From: Collodictyon triciliatum
Lineage: Eukaryota > CRuMs
DNA length: 22,044 nt
Assembly: GCA_043381765.1 (NCBI GenBank)
Contig: JBHJMP010001520.1
Coordinates: 1 to 22,044, forward strand
Direction of reading: 5' to 3'
Positions 1 to 10,200 of the stretch are shown in pieces. Below the pieces are notes generated by a model. The model saw nothing but the letters and a program-made list of their open reading frames with translations, searched no databases and was not told where the DNA came from. Positions within the stretch are counted from its first letter, which is position 1. Each line of letters starts with the position of its first letter. Both the position numbers and the translations under genes were made by a program.

Positions 1-113
1 AAAAAAAAAACAAAAAACAAAAAACAAAAAACAAAAAACAAAAAACAAAAAAACAAAAAAACAAAAAAACAAAAAAACAAAAAAACAAAAAACAAAAAAC
101 AAAAAACAAAAAA
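1..113. repeat. A6-7C minisatellite
   Basis: The window opens with about 16 tandem copies of a run of six or seven A followed by one C, drifting between 7- and 8-base periods. No coding frame is supported here. It does not match the common TTAGGG-type telomere unit on either strand, so I treat it as an ordinary intergenic tandem array cut by the window edge. Confidence 0.9.
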
Positions 114-452
114 GGTAACAAAAATAAAACAAAAACAAACCTGGAAGAAAAAAAGGAAGAAAAAGCACTCGCTCTTTAACGAGCACGCGAAACCTGCGAT
201 CTGAATCCGCGCGCACTGTGCACTCCACCTTTGCACGGACACGATCGGGGAAAAAGCCAGAGTCAAATCTCAGCTTTTGGAGTGGATATTCACGTCCTTT
301 TTTTCCTGTTTGCCTCGTCTTGGGCTGTTGATCACGCACTTGACCCACTCCCGTTCCAACTATCTTTCATACTAGAGTAATATGCAAGTGAGAAAAAAAA
401 AGAAAAAAAAAGAGAGAGATAAAAACACAATTCCGTTTTTTTAATTCTGCCC
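114..452 (+). promoter_or_regulatory. Upstream region of the ArfGAP gene
   Basis: No gene is visible in this stretch. It is more GC-rich around 170-260 than the flanking arrays and carries A-rich and T-rich runs nearer the ATG at 453. The last in-frame stop before that ATG is the TAA at 420-422. It should hold the promoter and 5' leader of the ArfGAP gene, but I see no clear TATA box. Confidence 0.35.
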
Positions 453-3400
453 ATGAACATGCAGTCAAGTTCTTGGCCTCTGGAGACCATGTCCACCCAG
501 CAAGTTGCTGTTGATAAAGCAGAGTCCGATGCGGTTTTTAATCGCTTGAAGCTCAAAGCAGAGAATAAGGTTTCCAATAATCATATGATCCTTACGTATT
601 CATCCCTGTATATGACGACTTTATGAAATGTTCGTGTTGGCGGTTTCATTTAGCCTTTTGAAAGAAAAAAAAGCCTTAGCGCATGTAAATACTGTATTCA
701 GTGCAAACACCTATCCTATATGTAAAATCTTACAGCGTGCTGTTGCCAAGTAATTATGCTACACGACTATAGATAAGTAATATTACACAAATCCTCTCCC
801 ATGAAATAAATTAACATGTTCGTAGGTTTGCTTCGACTGTAATGCAAAGAATCCGACATGGACCTCCGTGACCTACGGAATCTTTATTTGCCTGGACTGT
901 TCCGCTGTTCATCGTTCGATGGGTGTTCACAAAACATTTGTTCGGTAATGTACATGCGAGAAGAATACTCAAAAAAACAGAGTGCTTACTTCTCACACGT
1001 TTTATATTCTTTTTCACCACGAGATTTGTAACAAAAAAAAGGACAAAAGGAAAATATATGGCATATTTACTATCCGTCTAGAAAACTCATATTATACAAA
1101 CTTCAAATATGATGCTTGCTGCGCAACCACGGTACACATACCCATTTTTTTATACACATTTCTTTCTATAGATCGACTTCTCTTGACACTTGGTATCGCC
1201 ATCAAATCTCAAGAATGCTAGCTGGTGGAAACGCAAAAGCTGCCGAGTTTTTCCGCAGACATGGCGCCAGCGATTTCTCAAAGGTCGATGCAAAATATAA
1301 CACGCGAGCAGCAGAGATGTACCGCGAGCAACTCGACCGCCTAGCGCGACAGGAAGAGACAAAGTATGTACTCAGATTCCAAGTTATAAATCATTATTAT
1401 CGATTGGAAACAATATATCATCAGTCTTTCAACAAGGTGATTTGAACTGGCCATCCATACAACTATCTTGTGCCACAGAGGCATCCTATGCATGCGCCTT
1501 TAATTAAAAAAACATTTTTCATTCAATAATCTTGCAATTCAACATTATACTCGACTAATATATATATATATATTTAAAAAACCAGGCAAGGCAAAGGAGC
1601 ATCTTCTGCTGAGCAGGACGCCCCATCAAAGGCCGAGCCAGATGATTTCTTTGAGACAGCGCTCTCTGGAACATCATCAAAGCCATCAGGATTAACAGCA
1701 TCTATGATTTCTCCAAAGGTTGCCCCTGCCGTTACCTCGGCAAGCCCAATCATCCAAAAGGCATCTGCTCCGCCAGTTACTGTATCGTCGTCAAAAGCTG
1801 CCGCGCAGCCGGTTGAAGAGGAGCCAGAGTCAGACCCATTTGCGCAATTTTCCTCTGCTGTTTCTATCTCTTCATCAGCTAGTGAGCCCACACAGGACGC
1901 TTCATCATCTGTGGGTTCATGAATCATTATCATTATCATTATCATTATCATTATCATTATCATTATCATTATCATTATCATTATCATTATCATTATCATT
2001 ATCATTATCATTATCATTATCATTATCATTATCATAATCATAATCATTATCATTATCATTATCATTATCATAATCATAATCATAATCATAATCATAATCA
2101 TAATCATAATCATAATCAGCTCATTCTGTCACTATCGATAGTACAATTTTGCGTGTACGTTTCTTGTAATGCTATGTTTTTTTTTTTCATCGCATACTTA
2201 CCTCTGCTTCTTTTTTTTCTTTTTCTTTTCTTTTTTGCAGGCGGCCAAAAAGTCATTCGTTCCGAAGAAAAAAGGACCAGGACTCGGCGCCAAGAAAATC
2301 TCTACAAACTTTGAAGACATTAAGCCTGCTACAGTCGCAGAGCCTACACCGCAACCCCCTCAACAAAGCGCATTTGGCCGTTCGAGGTAGCTCTTTTTCT
2401 TATATCGGAATATCTTATCTTGACGATTCCTTACATCCCATATCCAAAATACACTTAATTCCATTTGAACTGACAGTTCGGCAAATCTCCGTTTATGTCA
2501 TCTTGTTGCGTATCCCTTCATCCAATCTTTAAAATTATGATTTTACCCTGTCTCATGTCCTTGAAATGACCAGCGATGCAAACTTTATTGTGGAGCCATC
2601 TCCTGGTTCTTTGCTTGCTCGCGCTTATCAAGATTCAATAGAAAGTGAGACCGGAAAGAAATCATCATCCTCTAGGTTAGTATGCGCTCAAATAAACATG
2701 GCAGCATCAACGTTTCGAATATGTTTTGCTTCTCCAACACTAACATATCTATAAGACAACATATATTGTAATTTTTAGACACATACTTTTCAGAGTTACC
2801 CTATCGTTTTTTTCTTTTCCTTAAAAAAACCAAAGAAAGATAAATTCCATGAATGTAATTAGCCTTCAAGACGGACAATCCTCGTCCACTTCGCGGAATC
2901 AAATACCAGGTCGAGGAAAGACAGGTACTATTTCGTAGTTTAACGCTGCATCATCGATTTTCTTCGAGCACAAATCAACTAAAAACTCCTTCGCTCGCTC
3001 ATTTGTACCTATTTCATATGCAACGTATTTATATACAAAAGTGATGGTAAAGAAGATGGCATATAAAAGGCCCGGGACAACATAAATTGATTCACACTTG
3101 TTGACCCTTCTCTGAACACCACATTCCTTCCAATAGCGCAAAGTTCCCAGTCATACGAGCGGGATTCAACTCTGGAGAAATATGCAAATGCAAAAGCCAT
3201 ATCGTCAGATATGTTTTACTCTAGTGACAACACCAGCGACCAGTTTCCAAACCAAATGGACTCCTATAAGTGACCCATTTTTTCTTCATCTGAGGCCATA
3301 TCGTGTTCTGATTATTATCATTATAAGTATTTAACAGTATGTAACCCTCAGACATTTCTATTCTATCTCACTTCATGCAATAAAATAAGCGGAAATGAAA

Positions 3401-3815
3401 TGATTTGTTTATGTAAAAATCCAACCCGGGATTCATAGATTTTCTGGATCGTCGGCCATTTCAAGCGACCAATACTTTGGCCGAGAATCGTCGTCCTCTG
3501 GTGAGAGTTGTATCAATAAACATTCATATTCGTGTAGACGGCATGGAGCACTCTGTTGAACATGTGATTACTCTCCAGGTGGCTCTGCTGGGTTCAGTGG
3601 CTTCTCTGATGCTTATGGAACCGATCTTGAGCAAGTTCAGCAATACATCACAGAGGGGTCTCGGAAGGTGCCAATGAATACCAAAAAAAATAAATAAATC
3701 ATTTTTTTATTATCATCAGTCAAAATCAAGATAACATTGCTCACACACATTACTCTCACAGATTATTGACAAGACAACAGACTTCATCTCCGAATTGACC
3801 AGTAGATACAGTTAG
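453..3815 (+). CDS. ArfGAP2/3 (Glo3-type) Arf GTPase-activating protein, 10 exons
   Basis: Exons: 453-569, 826-944, 1172-1363, 1586-1910, 2241-2386, 2574-2675, 3144-3269, 3439-3500, 3579-3667, 3762-3815. All phases match, giving 443 residues, within the usual size of Glo3/ArfGAP2/3. The ArfGAP zinc finger is at residues 41-64 (CFDC, 16 residues, CLDC), followed by the catalytic arginine R69 in VHRSMGVH and by [10 protein letters not shown], the family signature. A basic stretch ending GPGLGAKK (near residue 205) and repeated ISSDMFY / ISSDQYFGR motifs towards the C-terminus are the ArfGAP2/3-specific hallmarks, absent from ArfGAP1. The end reads KTTDFISEL. Family knowledge: these proteins stimulate GTP hydrolysis on Arf1 on Golgi COPI coats. 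ATG 459 and ATG 489 are in-frame alternative starts. The donor after 1910 (GTGGGT) is weak, but it is the only in-phase choice I found. Confidence 0.93.
1922..2117. repeat. Hexamer array (CATTAT/CATAAT) in ArfGAP intron 4
   Basis: About 32 copies of a 6-base unit fill much of the 330-base intron 1911-2240. Two variants occur in blocks: a long CATTAT run, two CATAAT, about four CATTAT, then a CATAAT run to the end. The block structure suggests expansion by slippage or unequal exchange of local variants. The array starts a few bases after the predicted donor and stays inside the intron. Confidence 0.95.
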
Positions 3816-4137
3816 ACCGATTGAAACAAAAGCACAAACAGCAATGCGGAGAGCCGCGCATCAATAAACTTTTTTCTCTCTATTCATTCACCATTGCGCA
3901 TTCCTCTATCTCCACAACTTATCCGCGTTTATCTCTGGGATGTGCACTCACTCGTGGTGTTCTAGGTCGAAGCAAATAATAATATTTTTGTATATAAAAG
4001 CTATCATTTACCTCTGTATCAAAGAGAAGTAGCCAAAGAAAAGCAGAAATAGCCCCAAGAAACGATAAAGTGATGGAAAGAGCACGTAAGGAACTTGGCA
4101 GGTTCGGACTGACCAAACTTCTTTTTTGAGTCCACAT
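2899..4137 (-). CDS. Possible small two-helix membrane protein, antisense to the 3' half of ArfGAP
   Basis: Two exon-like frames on the minus strand join in phase. Exon A (4137-4012) starts at ATG with MWTQKRSLV, has one hydrophobic helix (LSITLSFLGAISAFLWLLLF), and ends at GAG|GTAAAT. Exon B (3111-2899) follows a CAG acceptor, carries a second hydrophobic segment ([20 protein letters not shown]) and a polar tail ending VFPRPGI before TGA. The joined product is 112 residues. Exon B lies wholly in ArfGAP intron 6, the longest intron of that gene, and the joining intron would span ArfGAP exons 7-10. I do not recognise the family. The short tails and two helices resemble small ER enzyme subunits such as PIG-P, but no diagnostic motif is present. 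Extra exons could lie between A and B. An alternative is that one or both frames are chance openings. Confidence 0.4.
3863..3868 (+). terminator. Polyadenylation signal AATAAA, ArfGAP
   Basis: AATAAA lies 48 bases after the ArfGAP stop and is followed by a T-rich stretch, a normal position for cleavage and polyadenylation. The hexamer is common in AT-rich DNA, so this is a positional inference. Confidence 0.45.
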
Positions 4138-4159
4138 GATAATGCATAACACGGCAAAG

Positions 4160-4165
4160 TTTATT
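4160..4165 (-). terminator. Polyadenylation signal AATAAA, coiled-coil gene
   Basis: On the minus strand AATAAA lies about 124 bases after the stop at 4291-4289 of the coiled-coil gene. It sits just upstream of the candidate membrane-protein exon at 4137. This fits two tandem minus-strand genes but is only a hexamer match. Confidence 0.35.
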
Positions 4166-4288
4166 AGTTTTCATCGTTTGTATATCGCAGCCGCCGAAAG
4201 AAACCCCCACAGATCGACGCGTATATGTTCATGAGCGCGTGACGGGATTAACAAGATTCTTCAGGACTCGAGCACAGGAGACTTTTAG

Positions 4289-7200
4289 TTACAAGGTAGT
4301 GAAAGCTGTTGATTGTCGATTGGAAAGGACACGCCGAAGTTCTATTTTCTCGCGTAATAGTTGCTGCAGTGATTGGATGAGGTTGTATTGGCGCTCCAAG
4401 ATTTGTGGGTTTGGGTGTTGCTCCCTGTAAAGCAATTATTTCAATCATAAAAAAAAATTAACAAAATGAACAAAAATAAAAAACGAATAAAACAAATCTC
4501 ATAACAAATACTGAGATGAAAGAGTAAAAAGATTAGTAAAACGTGTCAATTTCATAAGATTGCCAATTCTCTGTTTTTTTTTTCCTGTTCTTTTGTACTA
4601 TGCGTAATAAAGTCGAAAACTTGCATCTTTGAAAGAGACTCTTCAATGCTTTTTAGTTCACGGAGGATAGAATCGAGTCTGGTTTCATCAGATGAGCGGT
4701 CGCGCTCCAGCTGCAAAATTATGTTTTCTTCTCGCAGTTTGCAGAGTTCGCTCTGGGCTATAGTATAAGGTTTTGTATAAGCTTTGATCGGGAGTTGTTC
4801 GATTGATTAAGAATCAAGAACAGTATGCTGCATCATATTTGATTATATCATCATCTCATTTGGCCAGACAAGGTAAGGATGGTCTGTTAGAAACAAATCT
4901 AAAGCCTCTGCATACAACTCCTCCTTATAATAAAATATTAATATGAACCCTTTTCCAATTGGCGGGCATTATCCGAGAGGACGGATTGCATGTGTATCAA
5001 GAATCGGTCACAGGTGGATGACATGTCTGTTGAATTGCATTTGAATTGTTTGGGATAATGGACTAAAGGAATGACATATAAAGGATACTGGGATAATCAG
5101 AAATGATATCGCTTTTTTCCCTTTATTCGATTCAAAGTGAAATGACAACACTTTAAACATTCCGTCCAGAAAATAAAAATCAATAGGAAGAGAAAATTAT
5201 ACCGATGAGCTCTGTGGCACTGTCCCACCTCTTAGAGGAATATGAAGAGGAATTTGTAGGACTATTGTATGATGCAAATTCTTGTCGATGTTGTGTAAAA
5301 TGGCCAAAGGTTGGAATATTATGCGCTCTCAAGAGATTAAAATAGAATAAAATAGAATAAAATAGAATAAAATAGAATAAAATAGAATAAAATAGAATAA
5401 AATAGAATAAAATAGAATAAAATAGAATAAAATAGAATAAAATAGAATACAATAGAATACAATAGAATACAATAGAATACAATAGAATACAATAGAATAC
5501 AATAGAATACAATAGAATAAAAATAGAATACAATAGAATAAAAATAGATCAGAACATACATTAGCTCAACGGTTTGCTTCTTTGATTCCTGCACAATACG
5601 GATGAGGGAGAGATGTTCGATCTCTAGTTTACGATATTCTCGTGTTCGCTCTTCGAGTCTATATAAGTTAATAATATTAAGCTGTTTTAAAAAAAGAACT
5701 AAATGCAAAGGCGACAAAAAGCATGCACCAGTATTCAACACCGTAGTGCATTAGTTTTCCCCCTTATCGGCTATTAGTAAGTTGAAAAATGAGATTACTC
5801 CATAAATAACCGAGATTTTTTATCTTCGGCTTCTTTTCTATAATCAATCATTTCATCCCTCTCGCTCCCGATGTCATCCAAATGCCGTTGCAGTATTTTG
5901 TAATTTTCTTCAAAATCAGAGAGAAAGGCACGAATCATTTGCGAGTTTCTTCCTGACATGTTGAACGTATGCATTCATTAGCTACATGGCGCCTATATGT
6001 TTTTTTTTTCCATAATATATTTTAAAATCAAGTCAAGCCAAGTAAAATAAGATAAAACAACCTTCACGAGAAGATGACAGCGATTTGACAGAATCCTCAA
6101 AAGTTCGAAGATTTCGTTTCACTTCGATTAGAGCTGACTCCTGTGCAAATTTCGATGAATTATATTATAGAACAAAAAAAAATATCATGAGATTAAAGAG
6201 ACCCATTGTACATATAGTTCTTTAATCTTGAATCTTGATAATGCGGATATGTATGAAAGATCGATGCCTCACGATATCACTAAGAAGAGATGACCTCTTG
6301 GCGGTCATTCTGGACAGAAAGTCCTATAATTTGCGATCAGTTTTATTTTTAAACGAAAAATATACAATCAGATCTAAAATTACGATACAAGAATGAGAAT
6401 TAAGTACCGCAAGTTTCTGAATTTGAGTCTCAACAATTCCTCGAGTCGACCTATTTCCAGCGAAAAGGATTATTCAAAAGAAGGCATACCAAACCAAATT
6501 AAGAGCAGCCGAACTGATTTAAATGAATAAGCTGAATAAATACGATATAAGTGACTCTAGGGAGTGCGTATGTGTGGCTGAGAGGAGTCCTTCGATTGTT
6601 GCCCGGAACGATATAAAGTCTAAATCGAAAGCAGCCGATCTTTTGGTTAGCTTTGATAAATTTTCAGAGGTCGTGAATCCGTGGTGGGGTGAATATCCGA
6701 TGGCCCCAAAGCTTGAATCTAAAGCTCTGACAGGGGTGTTTGTGGAAGAACCATAAATCTGAGAATATTTTCCTAGGTCGAGTTCATCTACCAAGTTCCG
6801 AGCTGCATGGAAATCGGGAGTCGAACCAAATGATAAATTCGTGTTCGTTTGCGGCACTTTTTCTGGCGTCTGAACATGATTGGTTGCTTGGTGAGTAAAG
6901 TTGTTGCAGTGATTGAATCGAACGTCACATGGAAATAGGGTATTCAAGTGCGCTTACGCTAAAGTTGACACTGTGGTCGGTGCTTCCGTCTAGTAAATGA
7001 GTTGAATGGTTTGATGTCACAGTTGCGTTACCATCGCGCACCAGACTCACGTCGGGGAGTAATCTCTCCATTTTTTGCAACTGCGATAGCAACTGAGTCT
7101 CTTGCTCCTCTGTTTTCTAGAATGAAAGGGATTATGGACTTCGAATAGCTAATTTGATGTGTTTTGGTAGTTGAGAAGCTTATATTGAATATGAAGCTAC

Positions 7201-10200
7201 ACTATTGCTGACAATATATGTTTAGAATAAGGTATTTTTAAAAGAGAACAAGAGAAAAATACACAATTTCAACTAGAAAAAAAAAAGAAAAGAAGGCATA
7301 TGAATCTTAGGGACAGTAGGATATATACATTTTCCAGTTCACGTGTTTTCTTCAGATATTTACATAGCTCTCTCTTGAGATATTCAATTCTCACTTGATG
7401 TATGTTTCTGAAATCATTCCTACAAATTGGTATGGATAGAAAAATCATATGAGGATTGCATGAGCACATAAGTAATCTTTCCTCTTCCTGTTTGATATTT
7501 AAAGCAAAGTATGGCTATTTGAATCATGCAACTACAGTGACTATGCTGGAATAAAATTGTGATGAAATTAACTGGGCATATGCATATTCATCTATTCTCA
7601 GTAGCTCGTCATCAATTTTAGACATTATTTCGGGTTCTGTCAATTCCCTCTGCGTGCTGCTTGAAAAGGAATCACTTTTCTCCTGAGAGTCATCGCTGTC
7701 ATCCTGACTTCTCTTCAAATGAACCGTTTCTATTCAAAAACTACTGTCAATATTGGTAAATCTAAAGCACTGAAATTAGCTGCTATCATTCAGACGTTTC
7801 ATTACGTATAATATCCCGAATACTTGAGAGTTCAGTCATAAGTTGGGCTCTGAGTTTTTTCTCTTCAAAAAATTGTTGGCGAATGGAGATTAGATCATTA
7901 ATAGCAGAATATTCGTGTTCCGTGGCCTGGATTGATAAGTGAAAGATATGAGATTAGAATTAAAGGTTTTCTTTCATCTTTGAATTTAATGAATGTTCGT
8001 CTCTAGAAAAATAAAACAAACAGAGAGCGCAGTGAATTTCAAGGATTATGGTCGGACATAAGCATATTTTCGTAATTTACACCTTTAAAAAGGAGTCAAA
8101 AAGTTCTTGCATTCTCTGTAGTTGTATCTCCAAGTCTATTTTCTCTGTCAAAATTTTATGATGGCGATGTTCAAGGACTGAGTTTTCGGCCTTGAGGATG
8201 TGTATTTGAGCCCCAAGTCTTGTGCTGATATTTTGTTTGTTGTTTCATTTATACATAATCTGCAAAGAAATCGATATGGAAAATATAGACTTTTCACTTT
8301 CATTTACTTGACGGTGGAGAGCTCATATCCGGAATATTTCAATATTTATTTGGAATAGTACCTGTCAGCGTCTGATCGTTGCAGCTCCCGGACGGATGAA
8401 TCCATAGCATCGCGGATAGAAACAGCCTCTTTTAGGTCATTCTGACACTATGATTAATCTAGGTGAATATCCAAGCAGGCGGAAACATTTACACGCACGG
8501 TTTATCCCAGTGCAGGAATAGCCGGTATGAATATTTGAAAACCTTTGTGAGCAGCTTTTGAAGTCTGTCATTTTCTCGAAGAAGTTCGGTGGAATCTAAG
8601 ATTTAAGATACTCTTAATAATAGCGTAGTAACATATCCATATTTTTCAGTGATAAACTGACTAATTGAAGTTATGAAGCAATTCAAGGATATTCAACCGG
8701 TTTTTACCTGATGTTGAGGGTGTAATGAGATATTCTGTTCCATTTATTTTTCTTTGCTGCTCCAGTAACCGGATTAGTTTATTTACATCTTCCTGGATTT
8801 GTGTGTTGGTATCCTAGTGTGTCATTAAACTAAGTTCAACCAGTTATTGGTGATATACTCTATATTAACAGCAATTTAAAGGGTATCAACGTAGCATTTG
8901 TTGAATTTTTTTCGACAAAGAACCTCGCATCGCCTTCGGATTTTGGCCTCATCTTCTAATCGGATAGTCAATCTGTCTTTTTCCCTTGCAAGCAACTTCA
9001 CCTCCTTTGGTTATGTAGGTGTTATACTCTTTTCTTCTTCTTTTTTGGTTATGTAAGTGTTATCTTAAAAATATATCAACGATACTTTCTCATAAAAAAA
9101 ACTTCAAAAAAAAAAAACATACGTCATTTACTACCGCTCGAAGCTTTGTATCGTTTTCCGTCAGTGATTGAATAAGCGTATGTAGTTGATATGAATGCGG
9201 ATTTGAATCTGTGAGCGAGCGAACCTCCTTGATTAGCTCGCGTTCAAGAAGGAGTTTATTTTCTAATAAAATCTCTTTTTGTGTCATTTCATTCAGTAAT
9301 CTCTGTTGTAAAAACTGATTCTGAATTTGAATGTCATGAAGAAGTTCGACGGGGTTTTCTCTGTAATGGACTTCTTTGGCCTCATCGTCACTATCTGGGG
9401 AATTCTTTCGCGCTCTAGATTTCTCTCTTTTTAATGGAAGTCTCGAAAGGTCGAGAATCCCTGCGTCAAACAAAAGGTTGTAATCAACATCATTATAAGA
9501 AAGTCGCTCTAAAGCATCTCGTCTGCTACGTTCTCTGACATGCAATCGATCAATCTCGGATGATAGGTACATGGTGTAAGACAACTGGTCATCGACAATC
9601 TTCTGAAGAATCGACAACTGCTGTTGTGTGTCTGAATCTCGCTGCATTACCGAAATAACCGATCGAACCTCTTGTGATTTCGTGGATGTTTGGTCGAGAA
9701 ATTTTCCTTATTGGAGATTTTAAAGTGAGTCGATATTTCTGATCAAAATTACTCTAAGAATAGAGAAAAGAGATAAGTTAGAAGTTAATAGAGAAAAGAG
9801 AAAAATGAAAAGAGAAAAATGAAAAGAGAAAAATGAAAAGAGAAAAATGAAAAGAGAAAAATGAAAAGAGAAAAATGAAAAGAGAAAAATGAAAAGAGAA
9901 TAAGGAAATATAGATAAGAGAATAATGAAGGAGATCTTATGTTATGCCATTGTATTATTTCAACTTATTTTCATCGGACTGTAAAGTAATCAAGATATTA
10001 AACTGAATTCATGTGCCATACATATACACACACGCACGAAGAAAAAAAAATCTCCGCTCGAACTAAAGCAAGATATGGAGCCGCATTCAACTTCTGGTGA
10101 TTTGCTTAGAATGATGTTTTGAAATAAACCTGCGCTAATGGCTGTGGCTGCATTTTTCCTAAGAAAGCCTCTTGAAGGAGAAACAATGGCTTTACCTGAG

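Larger units (their letters stand above)
3816..4288. other. Convergent intergenic region between ArfGAP and the coiled-coil gene
   Basis: Both flanking genes end here. It contains a polyadenylation-like hexamer for each gene (3863-3868 on +, 4160-4165 on -) and the minus-strand hydrophobic exon candidate 4012-4137. I see nothing else in it. Confidence 0.6.

Noticed and set aside
332-1221. Minus-strand frames at 332-577 and 811-1020 and the plus-strand frame 982-1221
   Set aside because: Shadows or intron read-through of ArfGAP exons 1-3, whose zinc finger is recovered only in the spliced frame.
1922-2117. CRISPR array
   Set aside because: This and the other arrays are direct tandem repeats without unique spacers, in a eukaryotic context.
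1574-2314. Long frames rich in Met-Ile, His-Tyr or Ser-Leu across the hexamer array
   Set aside because: They are translations of the CATTAT array; the same DNA is an intron of the ArfGAP gene, whose flanking exons join in frame.
5180-5741. Two minus-strand frames rich in Tyr, Phe, Ile and Leu
   Set aside because: Opened by the decamer array. Only their ends overlap true exons (5203-5327 and 5560-5658) of the coiled-coil gene.
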